From: Streptomyces aculeolatus
GTDB taxonomy: Bacteria > Actinomycetota > Actinomycetes > Streptomycetales > Streptomycetaceae
Assembly (NCBI RefSeq): GCF_020400605.1
Contig: NZ_JAINRD010000010.1
Location: 1 to 64,000, forward strand
Length of the DNA: 64,000 nt
Direction of reading: 5' to 3'
Shown: one piece after another, positions 25,358 to 33,156 of the stretch
Numbering within the stretch: the stretch's first letter is position 1
How the letters are laid out: each line of letters begins with the position of its first letter
Position numbers and translations under genes: made by a program
The notes under the pieces: model-generated
The model's database searches: none
What the model saw: the letters and a program-made list of their open reading frames with translations, nothing else
What the model was told of the DNA's origin: nothing

Positions 25358-26431
25358 ATGAGCACCGCATTCCGCCCCGGCCTCGACCTCGCCCGGGACT
25401 TCCACGCCGAGGTCGTCGCGCCGCTGCTGGACGCGTTGCCGGCCGGGACGCCGTACGCCGCCGCGCTCCTGGGCTGGGGCTCGGAGGTGCAGGGCTTCGA
25501 CACCCCGCGCTCGACGGACCACGCCTGGGGACCGCGGCTCCAGGTGTTCCTCGCGCCGGCCGCGCACCGGGAGCACGCCGCGGGGCTCACCGCGCTGCTC
25601 GACCGGGAGCTGCCGGAGCAGTTCGGCGGCCACCCGGTGCGCTTCGCGTTCCCCGGCGATACACCGCCGCGGCACTGGGTCGACGTGCTCGACGTCACCG
25701 GGCACTTCGCGGAGCAGCTCGGCGAGGTGCCGGACGGCGGCCTCTCGGTGGGCGGCTGGCTGGCGGCGCCGTGGCAGGTGCTGCGGGAGCTGACGGGCGG
25801 CGCGGTGTTCCACGACGGCGCCGGGGTGCTCACGTCGTACCGGGAGGGCCTCGCCCGCTACCCGGACCAGGTGTGGCGCTACGTGCTGGCGTGCCAGTGG
25901 CAGCGGCTGCACCAGGAGGAGCCGTTCGTGGGGCGCTGCGGGGAGGTCGGGGACGACCTGGGGTCCGCGGTGACCGCCGCCCGGCAGGTGCGCGAGCTGA
26001 TGCGGCTGTGCCTGCTGATGCACCGGGTCTATCCGCCGTACGGCAAGTGGCTCGGCACCGCCTTCGCCGCCCTGCCGGAGGCGGCGGAGCTGGCGCCGCT
26101 GCTGTCCGGGGCGCTGGCGGCGCGCGGCTGGCGGGAGCGGGAGCGGCAGTTGTCGCCCGCGTACGAGCGGGTGGCGCGCATGCACAACGCGCTGGGGCTG
26201 ACGGAGCCGCAGGACCCGGCGGTACGCCCGTTCCACGAGCGGCCCTTCCTCGTCCTGGGCGCCGAGCGCTTCTGCGCCGCACTGATGGCGACGGTCGCCG
26301 AACCGGAGCTGGCGGCGCTGCCGCCGGTGGGGTCGGTCGACCAGTACGCGGACAGCACCGACCTCACCGCGCACGGCTTCGCCGACCGCCGCCGCCGCTA
26401 TCTCGCGCGGCCCGGCGGGGCCGTCAGCTGA
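25358..26431 (+). CDS. DUF4037-type nucleotidyltransferase-like protein
   Basis: 357 residues, cytosolic. The N-terminal segment (GLDLARDFHAEVVAPLLD, LLGWGSEVQGFDTPRSTDHAW) matches DUF4037 proteins, which have a nucleotidyltransferase-like core: Gly-Ser/Trp-Gly-Ser-Glu followed by a D-x-W motif. The C-terminal helical half (WQRLHQEEPFVGRCGEVGDD) is typical of the family. Its biochemical role has not been established as far as I know. ATG 25358 is chosen; GTG 25349 is just upstream. The 3' end overlaps the convergent DUF3817-like gene by 8 bases. Confidence 0.8.
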   Translation: MSTAFRPGLDLARDFHAEVVAPLLDALPAGTPYAAALLGWGSEVQGFDTPRSTDHAWGPRLQVFLAPAAHREHAAGLTALLDRELPEQFGGHPVRFAFPGDTPPRHWVDVLDVTGHFAEQLGEVPDGGLSVGGWLAAPWQVLRELTGGAVFHDGAGVLTSYREGLARYPDQVWRYVLACQWQRLHQEEPFVGRCGEVGDDLGSAVTAARQVRELMRLCLLMHRVYPPYGKWLGTAFAALPEAAELAPLLSGALAARGWRERERQLSPAYERVARMHNALGLTEPQDPAVRPFHERPFLVLGAERFCAALMATVAEPELAALPPVGSVDQYADSTDLTAHGFADRRRRYLARPGGAVS

Positions 26432-26687
26432 CCGGCGGGCGCCCGCCGCGCAGCCGGCGCAGCACCAGCAGCCCGCCGACGCCGGGGACGAGTGCCCGCG
26501 ACCGGGTGCCGCGGGCGGTGCCCGCCGGGGTCGTGGCCCAGGTGAGGGCGATGACCGCGAGGTAGGCGGTGCCGTGCACGGGGCCGCCGAGGGCGGCGAC
26601 GGCACCGGTGTGGACGGTGGCCAGGTTGACCAGCAGGGCCGCGAGCGTGGCCAGTTCGACGGCGGCGGCGATCCGCAGCGCGCGCAC
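26424..26687 (-). CDS. Small membrane protein (DUF3817-like)
   Basis: An 87-residue protein with two or three membrane segments (AAAVELATLAALLVNLATV and VHGTAYLAVIALTWA) and a basic tail. The GPVHGTAYL segment and length match the DUF3817 family. Function is unknown. It starts 3 bases after the upstream gene on the same strand and so forms an operon with it, opposite a divergent PadR operon. The tail overlaps the DUF4037 gene end by 8 bases. Confidence 0.75.
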   Translation of the reverse strand: MRALRIAAAVELATLAALLVNLATVHTGAVAALGGPVHGTAYLAVIALTWATTPAGTARGTRSRALVPGVGGLLVLRRLRGGRPPVS

Positions 26688-26690
26688 GGC

Positions 26691-27167
26691 TCAGGCCCCC
26701 GTGGTGGAGCCGGGGCGGACGATCATCAGCACGACGACGACCGCCCACAGCAGGTTGAAGACCCCGGTGAGCATGGCCAGCCGGCTCGCGGCGGAGCGCA
26801 GCCCGTCGTCCTCCACGGCCGGGGCGTCGCCGCTCACCCGGGTCAGGAGGCGCTGCTGTCCGGGCAGTATCGCGAACGCCAGCAGGCCCGCGGCGCCGGC
26901 CGTCAGCGCGATCGAGGCGAGCAGCCAGGCGTCGGTCAGCACCCCGAGCTGCGCGCCGGTGGCCACGCCGAAGGCGGGGACCGCCAGGCCGACAACCGCG
27001 TACGCGCGGCAGATGCGGTGCAGGAACGCGGCGGTCCCACCGCGGTGCGCGGGATCGGCGGCGGCCTGCTCCCGGGCGATCCGGGGGAACACCGACGCCG
27101 CCACGGCGATCGGCCCGACGGCCAGGATCGCCGCGAGCACGTGTACGGACAGCAGGAACTTCGTCAC
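26691..27167 (-). CDS. Four-helix integral membrane protein (DUF2269-like)
   Basis: 158 residues with four predicted membrane segments: LSVHVLAAILAVGPIAVAA, VVGLAVPAFGVA, ASIALTAGAAGLLAFAIL and LWAVVVVLMIV. It resembles DUF2269-type membrane proteins, without a known function. GTG 27167 is chosen because GGGAGGG lies 5 bases upstream; the longer frame would begin within the PadR gene. It diverges from padR across an AT-rich operator-like region, which suggests it is a PadR target. Confidence 0.7.
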   Translation of the reverse strand: MTKFLLSVHVLAAILAVGPIAVAASVFPRIAREQAAADPAHRGGTAAFLHRICRAYAVVGLAVPAFGVATGAQLGVLTDAWLLASIALTAGAAGLLAFAILPGQQRLLTRVSGDAPAVEDDGLRSAASRLAMLTGVFNLLWAVVVVLMIVRPGSTTGA

Positions 27168-27188
27168 CGCACCCTCCCAGAGGTTCAA

Positions 27189-27209
27189 TATGTTGGTTGC
27201 CAATACATA
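27189..27209. promoter_or_regulatory. PadR operator-like nested palindrome
   Basis: The 21-base element starts TATGT and ends ACATA, and encloses a second palindrome TTGG-TTG-CCAA. PadR regulators recognise ATGT-N(8-11)-ACAT-type sites, which fits. It lies between the membrane-protein gene and padR, in the AT-richest patch nearby (27184-27225). Confidence 0.6.
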
Positions 27210-27242
27210 GCACACCAACAACAGGAGGTAGGGTGGGCGCCC

Positions 27243-27584
27243 ATGAGAGGCGATCCGGTACGCGGACACTTGGACGGGCTGCTGCTCGCCGCGCTCGAGG
27301 GCGGGCCGCTGCACGGCTACGCGATCATCACCGCGGTGCAGCAGCGCAGTGCGGGCGCGCTGGAGCTGCGTACAGGCACGGTCTATCCGGCGCTGAACCG
27401 GCTGGAGCGCACGGGCCTGCTGCGCAGCACCTGGGAGTCGGTGGGCGAGCGGCGGCGGCGCTGCTACGAGCTGACCGACGCGGGCCGGCGCGCGCTGGCC
27501 GACGAGCGCACCGCCTGGCGGGAGTTCACCAGCGCGATCGGCTCGGTCCTGGACCCGGGCCGGGCCCCGAGGCCGGCGACATGA
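27243..27584 (+). CDS. PadR-family transcriptional regulator
   Basis: 113 residues with the PadR winged helix: LLLAALEGGPLHGYAIITAV, TGTVYPALNRLERTGLLRS and RRRRCYELTDAGRRAL. Its short C-terminus identifies it as subfamily 2 (small) PadR. AGGAGG lies about 14 bases upstream of the ATG. The stop codon overlaps the start of the next gene (ATGA), so they are translationally coupled. The next product carries a membrane domain, the usual PadR partner arrangement, and a palindrome upstream suggests autoregulation. Confidence 0.92.
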   Translation: MRGDPVRGHLDGLLLAALEGGPLHGYAIITAVQQRSAGALELRTGTVYPALNRLERTGLLRSTWESVGERRRRCYELTDAGRRALADERTAWREFTSAIGSVLDPGRAPRPAT

Positions 27585-28312
27585 CCGCGGACGACACCGG
27601 CGCCGCCCCCGGCGCCGCCCCCGGCGCCGCCCCCGGCGCCGCGGAGCACGGCGCAGCGGAACACGGCGCCGTCGAGGACCACCTGGCCGCCCTGGCCGCC
27701 GCGCTGCACGGCCCCGCCCGCGTCAAGTCCCGGATGCTGGCGGAGGTGCGCGACGGGCTCGCCGACGCCACCGACGCGCACACCGCGGCCGGCGCGCCGT
27801 CCCGCCCCGCCGCGGCGGCCCGCGCGGTGCGGGACTTCGGCACGGTGGCGGAGGTCGGCCCCGCGTTCCAGCGCGAGCTGACGATCGCACAGGCCCGGCA
27901 GACCGCCCGGATCGTCGCGCTCATCGTCCCGTTCCTGATGGCCTGCTGGTACCTGGTCGGCGCCACCGCCGAGGACGCGGGCGGGCAACTGCCCGCGGCC
28001 GTGCACGTGCTCGCCGCCAACCTGGGCGGCCTGGCCGCGGTGGCCGCGCTGCTCGCCGCCGGGTCGCTGGCCGCCACCGGTGCCTTCTCCCGGCGCCCGG
28101 CCACCCCGCGGCAACTGCCGCTCGTGGTCGCCTGGACCGGCACCACCGCGGCCGTGGCGCTCGCGGTCAGTGCGCTGACGCTGACCGCCGGGGCGGTGCT
28201 GGCGCAGCACTGGCCGGCGGGCGCGCTGGCCGGCGCGGCCACCCTCGTCGCGCACACCCGGCTCGCGGCCTCCGCCCGCGCCTGCCGGCACTGCGCGCAA
28301 CTGGCCCGCTGA
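27581..28312 (+). CDS. PadR-coupled membrane protein with permease-prefix-like domain
   Basis: 243 residues. The first 40 are low-complexity (GAAPGAAPGAAP then EHGAAEHGAVEDH) and come from three tandem 12-bp repeats at 27599-27634. A helical region (HLAALAAALHGPARVKSRML to AVRDFGTVAEVG) resembles the permease-prefix domain found downstream of PadR genes, followed by four membrane helices and a cysteine pair near the end (ARACRHCAQ). The start ATG overlaps the padR stop (ATGA). Expression is presumably controlled by PadR. The function is unknown; homologues occur beside PadR genes across actinobacteria. Confidence 0.7.
   Translation: MTADDTGAAPGAAPGAAPGAAEHGAAEHGAVEDHLAALAAALHGPARVKSRMLAEVRDGLADATDAHTAAGAPSRPAAAARAVRDFGTVAEVGPAFQRELTIAQARQTARIVALIVPFLMACWYLVGATAEDAGGQLPAAVHVLAANLGGLAAVAALLAAGSLAATGAFSRRPATPRQLPLVVAWTGTTAAVALAVSALTLTAGAVLAQHWPAGALAGAATLVAHTRLAASARACRHCAQLAR
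27599..27634 (+). repeat. 12-bp tandem repeat, three copies
   Basis: Three perfect copies of GGCGCCGCCCCC encode GAAP repeats at the N-terminus of the PadR-coupled membrane protein. Copy number is likely to vary between strains. Confidence 0.85.
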
Positions 28313-28468
28313 CGCGTCTGCCCCGCCCGCCGCCACCGGCCCCCGGGAGCGCCCGGCGGACACCCGCCGGGCACCCGCGGACCACACGCGCACCCGGGGG
28401 CCGGCGGACGCCCCGGGTGCGCGCGGGTGCCCGCGGCGCCCGGACGGCGCGCCGCGGGCGGGGCGGTC

Positions 28469-28498
28469 GGGCCCGGCCGCAAGACCGCGGCCGGGCCC
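28469..28498. terminator. Bidirectional terminator hairpin
   Basis: A perfect 12-bp stem (28469-28480 with 28487-28498) closes a 6-base loop. It lies between the convergent PadR operon and the chitinase gene, where it can end transcription from both sides. Confidence 0.8.
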
Positions 28499-28539
28499 TG
28501 CCCGTACGGTGGTGGCGTGCCGCACGGCCCCTCCCCGGT

Positions 28540-30855
28540 CTACGGGAGTCCGCGGTCCAGCGCGTTGAACAAGGTGCCGTTCGACAGGTCTCCGGACATC
28601 TCCCAGACCATCCCGCCGAGCAGCCCCCTCTCCCTGATGTAGGCCGTCTTCTGGTCGATGGCCCAGGTGTCGTCGAACGACCACCACTGGCCGTTCGCGC
28701 CGGTGTATCCGTACGTGGCCACGGACTGGGTGTCGTGGTGCACGGTCATGCTGGGCACCATGGCGACCAGGTTGTCGTAGCCGCGGGTGCCGGCCTCCTC
28801 CTGGAACTGGCCGGGCGCGGCCCCGTTGGCGCTCTGCCACTCGCCGTTCGCGCCGCCGTCGGCCACCTGCTGCCAGCCGCGCCCGTAGAACGGGAAGCCG
28901 ATGGTCAGCTTGCGCGGTTTGACGCCCGCGTCAAGGTAGTGCTGCACGGCGCCGTCGATGCTGAAGTCGTTCGGGTACGGCGACTGCGCGTCCGGGTACA
29001 GGTTGGCCTGGTGGCCGGTGCGGTTGGGCTCCCACGAGTTGTCGCTGCCGGAGCCGTGGAAGTCGTAGCCCTGGACGTTGGCGAAGTCCATGTACTTGAA
29101 GATCTCCTTCAGGTCCCAGCCGGCGTCGATCTTCTTGGGGTCGGCGGGGGTGAAGGCGGTCAGCAGCTTGTGGTCGCCGCCCAGCGCGTCGAGCTGCCGC
29201 CGGAACTCGGCGATCAGCGCGGTGTTGTTGGCCTTGTCGTCGGTGGACCAGTGGTTGCCCGGGTGCCCGTCGGGCGAGCCCGGCCACTCCCAGTCCAGGT
29301 CGATGCCGTCGAAGATGCCGGCGCCCACGCCGGGGCCGCCGGCGCCGTTGTACGCGGGCAGGTCGCCCTTGATGTACATGTCGATGCACGACTTGACGAA
29401 CTTCTCCCGGGAGGCGGGCGTCTTGGCGACGTCGGAGAAGTACTTGGAGTAGGTCCAGCCGCCCAGTGAGACGAGGATCTTCAGGTGCGGGTGCTTGGCC
29501 TTGAGCTTCTTGAGCTGGTTGAAGTTGCCGCGCAGCTTGCCCCAGCCGTCGTCCGCGACGCCGTCGACCGACTGGCCGGCGGGGAAGGCGCGGCCGTAGT
29601 CGGCCTCGGCGTCGCCGGCGCCGTCGCCCTGGTTCGGGTCCTGCGGGTCCTGTGTGGTGCCCTTGGTGACGCCGTTGAGGCAGGTGAGGTTCTTCGGGTC
29701 GATGTTGGCGAAGGCGTAGTTGATGACGTCCAGCTTGGCCGCGGCGCCGGAGGTGTCCAGGTCCTTCACGAAGTACTGGCGGCCGTAGATGCCCCACTGC
29801 ACGAAGTAGCCGACCTTCGCGTAGCCGCCCTGGCCGACGGCCTCGTCGGTGGTGACGGTCAGGGTGTTGCTGGCGGGCGAGGGGTTGTCGGCGGCGTCGC
29901 GGGCCCTGACCGTGAAGTCGTACTGCGTGGCGGGCGTGAGCCCGGTCAGCGTGCTGGTCAGGGTGTCCGCGGGGACGCTCGCGACCAGCGCCGTACCGCG
30001 GTACACGTCGTAGGCGGCGACGCGCTTGTCGTCGGTCGCCGCGTCCCACTTCAGCTCCACGGTGCTGGAGGTCACCGCCGTGGACCGCAGGTTGCGGGGC
30101 GCCGTGGGCGGCACCGTGTCGGTGGCCGGGTCCACGGTCGTCGCGGTCACGGGGGCGCTGGGCGGGCCCTCGTTGCCGCGGGAGTCCTTGGCCCGGACGG
30201 CGAACTCGTAGGAGGTGGCGGGGGTCAGGTCGCGGACGGTGGCCTGGGTGGTCGCGCTGGCCGCCACGACGGCGCCGCCGCGCAGGACCTCGTACGAGGT
30301 CACGGGGAAGTCGCCCTGGGTCGCCGCGTTCCACTTCAGCGTCACCGTGCGGGCGGTGGTGTCGGCGACGGCGACGCCGCCGGGCGCCTGCGGGGGCACG
30401 GCCGGACTGCCGTCGCACTTGTCCCCGTTGATCAGGCAGCCGGTGGGCGCGGTCATCGGGCCGCTGCCGGTGAAGGTGTAGCTGTACGGCTCGGTGTCGC
30501 GGCCCGCCGGTACGCGGGCGTTGTAGTACGCGGGTGTGACGGTGACGTGGCGGCCGTCGACCTGCGCGGTGCCGTGGGTGTGGTTGCTGATCGACACGCC
30601 GGCCGGCAGGTCGAACTCCAGCGACCAGTTCTCCACCGCGGCGGTGCCGGCGTTGGCGACCACGAACTTGCCCGTCCACGACGAGCCGCTGCCGGAGCTG
30701 CTGAACGTCGCGGTCAGCCCCGCCTGGGCGTTCGCGGGCGGGGCGAGGGTGGTGAGTCCGGTGAGCGCCAGCGCCAGCACGGCGAGGACGGCGAGCAGGC
30801 GTCTGGACGCGGAAAACGATCTGAGGCGTAAGGGTGCGGCTCTCTGCACGGACAC
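28540..30855 (-). CDS. Secreted GH18 chitinase with CBM2 and two FN3 domains
   Basis: About 771 residues: signal peptide, a CBM2-type binding domain (about 45-145; TATFSSSGSGSSWTGKFVV), two fibronectin III domains and a GH18 barrel. The catalytic motif DGIDLDWEWP holds the acid/base glutamate, and SLGGW marks the third strand. It is a chitin-degrading endo- or exo-chitinase working outside the cell with the two CBM5/12 enzymes at 7.3 and 10.9 kb. GTG 30855 is preferred because AAGGAG lies 4 bases upstream; the longer frame to 30885 has no such site. Codon 9 is TTA (30829-30831), so efficient synthesis would need the bldA tRNA. Promoter sequence upstream has DasR-like sites. Confidence 0.93.
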   Translation of the reverse strand: MSVQRAAPLRLRSFSASRRLLAVLAVLALALTGLTTLAPPANAQAGLTATFSSSGSGSSWTGKFVVANAGTAAVENWSLEFDLPAGVSISNHTHGTAQVDGRHVTVTPAYYNARVPAGRDTEPYSYTFTGSGPMTAPTGCLINGDKCDGSPAVPPQAPGGVAVADTTARTVTLKWNAATQGDFPVTSYEVLRGGAVVAASATTQATVRDLTPATSYEFAVRAKDSRGNEGPPSAPVTATTVDPATDTVPPTAPRNLRSTAVTSSTVELKWDAATDDKRVAAYDVYRGTALVASVPADTLTSTLTGLTPATQYDFTVRARDAADNPSPASNTLTVTTDEAVGQGGYAKVGYFVQWGIYGRQYFVKDLDTSGAAAKLDVINYAFANIDPKNLTCLNGVTKGTTQDPQDPNQGDGAGDAEADYGRAFPAGQSVDGVADDGWGKLRGNFNQLKKLKAKHPHLKILVSLGGWTYSKYFSDVAKTPASREKFVKSCIDMYIKGDLPAYNGAGGPGVGAGIFDGIDLDWEWPGSPDGHPGNHWSTDDKANNTALIAEFRRQLDALGGDHKLLTAFTPADPKKIDAGWDLKEIFKYMDFANVQGYDFHGSGSDNSWEPNRTGHQANLYPDAQSPYPNDFSIDGAVQHYLDAGVKPRKLTIGFPFYGRGWQQVADGGANGEWQSANGAAPGQFQEEAGTRGYDNLVAMVPSMTVHHDTQSVATYGYTGANGQWWSFDDTWAIDQKTAYIRERGLLGGMVWEMSGDLSNGTLFNALDRGLP

Positions 30856-30934
30856 GGCTCTCCTTGTGGGGAAGACGACGTCCACCCGCGCGCCGGGTCG
30901 TCCGAGGGCTCGGGTGGTCGGACGCGAATCGTGC

Positions 30935-30944
30935 GGTATAGACC
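30935..30944. promoter_or_regulatory. DasR dre-like site in the chitinase promoter
   Basis: On the minus strand this reads GGTCTATACC, which differs at one position from the core GGTCTAGACC of DasR-responsive elements. It lies about 80 bases upstream of the chitinase start. DasR represses chitinase genes in Streptomyces until glucosamine-phosphate accumulates. Confidence 0.45.
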
Positions 30945-31002
30945 TCTAAGACAGCCCCGGGTCGCGGACATGTCAATGTGAGGGGTGAGGGCGGCGGACC
31001 GT

Positions 31003-31066
31003 ACCAATCCGGGCGCCCGGGCGGGTCCCCCACGCTCCGGCGGGGCAGAAAGGACTGGACCAATCC
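31003..31066. promoter_or_regulatory. Pair of ACCAATCC direct repeats; second is chitinase-repeat-like
   Basis: ACCAATCC occurs at 31003-31010 and 31059-31066, 56 bases apart. On the minus strand the distal copy continues as TTGGTCCAGTCCT, which matches 11 of 12 positions of the direct-repeat sequence I recall from Streptomyces chitinase promoters (TGGTCCAGACCT). Both lie between the chitinase and the response-regulator stop codon. Confidence 0.45.
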
Positions 31067-31137
31067 CCGTAAATTTTACCGTCCCTTGACCCGCTGCGGA
31101 CCCGTCCCGCGGGCGGCCAGAGGCTGTTGCGCGGTCC

Positions 31138-31740
31138 TCAGATCCAGCCCTGCTGCCAGGCCCGGTGTGCTGCGGCGTGCCGCGAGGAGACGCCGAGCTT
31201 CCCCATCGCGGCGGAGAGGTAGTTGCGTACGGTGCCGGGCGCGAGGTGCACCTCGGCGGCGATCTCCGCGACCGACGCGCCCGTACGTGCCGCGCGCAGC
31301 ACCTGGAGCTCGCGGTCGCTGAGCGGGCAGTCGTCCTCGGTGAGCGCGGCGGCGGCGATGTCAGGGTCGACGTAGCGGCGGCCGGCGGCGACGTCCCGGA
31401 CGATCTCCGCGAGCCGGGCCGCCGGGGTCGTCTTGGGCACGAAGCCGCGGACGCCCGCGGCCAGCGCACGGCGCAGCACGGCGGGCCGGGCGTGCCGGGT
31501 GACGATGACGATCTGGGTGGGCAGCTCCGCGCGGATCTCCTCGGCGGCCCGCAGCCCGTCGGTGGGCGGCATCTCCAGGTCCAGCACGGCGATGTCGGGG
31601 CGGTGTTCGCGGGCGCGCAGCACCGCGTCGGTGGCGGTGGCCGCCTCGGCGACCACGTCGAGGTCGTCCTCCAGCGCGAGCAGCGCGGCGAGCGCACTGC
31701 GCAGCAGGTCCTCGTCGTCGGCGAGGAGCAGCCGGATCAC
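31138..31740 (-). CDS. NarL/FixJ-family response regulator
   Basis: 200 residues. The receiver domain has the acidic pocket (ADDED), the phosphoacceptor Asp54 (VLDLEMPPTDG) and the conserved Lys in VPKTTP. A LuxR-type DNA-binding domain follows (LSDRELQVLRAARTGASVAE, LAPGTVRNYLSAAMGKLG). GTG 31740 overlaps the stop of the sensor kinase gene (GTGA), so the two are translationally coupled and form a DesK/NarL-type pair. A perfect 9-bp inverted repeat ahead of the kinase gene is a good autoregulatory site. The stimulus is unknown. Confidence 0.92.
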   Translation of the reverse strand: MIRLLLADDEDLLRSALAALLALEDDLDVVAEAATATDAVLRAREHRPDIAVLDLEMPPTDGLRAAEEIRAELPTQIVIVTRHARPAVLRRALAAGVRGFVPKTTPAARLAEIVRDVAAGRRYVDPDIAAAALTEDDCPLSDRELQVLRAARTGASVAEIAAEVHLAPGTVRNYLSAAMGKLGVSSRHAAAHRAWQQGWI

Positions 31741-32963
31741 CGCGCGGCTCCGTCCGCCGGGCCCGGCAGCGAGGCGACGACTTCGAAGCGGTCGCCGTCC
31801 CGGCCCCAGGTCAGCTCGCCGCCCGCGGCGCGCAGCCGCTCGGCGAGACCGGGCAGGCCGGAGCCGCCGGAGAGCGCGTGGGCGGGGGCCGCGGCCGGAC
31901 CGGCCGCGGCGGCGCCGTCGTTGCTGAACCGCAGCCGCGCCGCCCCGCCGGCCAGCCGGTAGTCGACCTCGGCGCTGCGGGCGCTGCTGTGCCGGAGCAC
32001 GTTGGTCGTGGCCTCGCGGACGACCAGGCCCAGCAGGTGCCGCGCGGGCGCGGCACGGCCGGCGGTGACCGCCGCGGGGTCGAGGGTCATCCGGGCGTCG
32101 ATGCCGGCCGCGGCGAGCACCCGGGTGGCGTTGGCGATCTCGTCGTCGAGGGTGGTGGTGCGGTAGCCGTGCACCACGGCGCGGGTGTCGCGCAGCGCGT
32201 CGGCGGACAACTGCCGTACGTCGCGCATCTCGGCGGCGGCACGCGCCGGGTCGCGCTCGGCGAGCCGGGCGGCCAGCTCGCTCTTGAGCGCGATGACCTG
32301 GAGGTGGTGCCCCTGGATGTCGTGCAGGTCGGCCGCGAACCGCAGCCGCTCGTCCTTGACCGCGACCTCCGCCTCCAGCCGCCGCGCCCGGTCCAGCCGC
32401 CCGGCGACGTCCCACGCCCAGAGCGGCCCGAGGAGCATCCAGACGGTGAACGCGACGAGCCCCGCCGGGAAGAGCGCGGCGTACGCGAACTCCCCGTCCC
32501 CGGCGGCGAGGCTGACCGCGCCGCCCGGCACCACCGCCAGCGCGACGGCCCCGGCCACCAGCAGCAGCCGGCGGCGGCCGGTCAGGTACGTGGCGCCGAT
32601 CGCCACGGTGACCGCGGGGGCGAGGCCCCACAGCCCGTAGTTCTGCCGCAGCAGCGGCAGCACCGCGAGCACGGCCGTGGCCGCGACCGCGGCGAACACC
32701 CAGCCGCGCGGCGGGCGTACGGGGCCGGAGCCGTCCGGCGCCGGCGGCGTCAGCCGGGCGCTGAGCAGCACGGCGCTGGCCACCGCCGCGACGACGAGGG
32801 CTGCGACGGCCGGGGCGCGGGTCCACCGCGGCACGTCACCGTCCAGCAGCCAGCCGCCGTACAGCGGCAGCAGGCACAGCACCGCGGTGCCGGGCACCGC
32901 CCACCACGTGTACCGGCGGAAGCCGGTCAGCCCGGTCCCGCGTTCGCTCACCCCGTCGCGCAC
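31737..32963 (-). CDS. DesK/NarL-type sensor histidine kinase
   Basis: About 408 residues. Six membrane segments occupy the first 190 residues; a HisKA_3 dimerisation domain has the phosphoacceptor histidine in DLHDIQGHHLQVI, and an HATPase_c domain follows (VREATTNVLRHS, GSGLPGLAERL). It phosphorylates the downstream response regulator. The start is uncertain: GTG 32963 or 32951, as neither has a strong ribosome binding site. It overlaps the response-regulator start. The sensor domain lacks a recognised ligand-binding fold, so signals probably come through the membrane helices. Confidence 0.88.
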   Translation of the reverse strand: MRDGVSERGTGLTGFRRYTWWAVPGTAVLCLLPLYGGWLLDGDVPRWTRAPAVAALVVAAVASAVLLSARLTPPAPDGSGPVRPPRGWVFAAVAATAVLAVLPLLRQNYGLWGLAPAVTVAIGATYLTGRRRLLLVAGAVALAVVPGGAVSLAAGDGEFAYAALFPAGLVAFTVWMLLGPLWAWDVAGRLDRARRLEAEVAVKDERLRFAADLHDIQGHHLQVIALKSELAARLAERDPARAAAEMRDVRQLSADALRDTRAVVHGYRTTTLDDEIANATRVLAAAGIDARMTLDPAAVTAGRAAPARHLLGLVVREATTNVLRHSSARSAEVDYRLAGGAARLRFSNDGAAAAGPAAAPAHALSGGSGLPGLAERLRAAGGELTWGRDGDRFEVVASLPGPADGAAR

Positions 32964-33017
32964 GCCGACATTGTGGCAGCAGGGACGCGCCGGCGGCCCG
33001 TGCCGTAACGCCCCTCT

Positions 33018-33039
33018 CCGCATGACGGATGTCATGCGG
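33018..33039. promoter_or_regulatory. Perfect inverted repeat, likely response-regulator operator
   Basis: CCGCATGAC-GGAT-GTCATGCGG has 9-bp perfect arms and a 4-base spacer. It lies between the kinase gene and the divergent membrane-protein gene at 33157, where it could control both. NarL-type regulators bind such short-spaced inverted repeats. Confidence 0.6.
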
Positions 33040-33156
33040 GTACGTGACGGCGGCACGCGCGGACATGCGGCTTCGGCACTACTGGCGCACCCCGGCGAGG
33101 GCCCACTCTGGGACGGCGCCGGGATACCCCGGCCCCGTATCCCGAAGGAGACCGCC

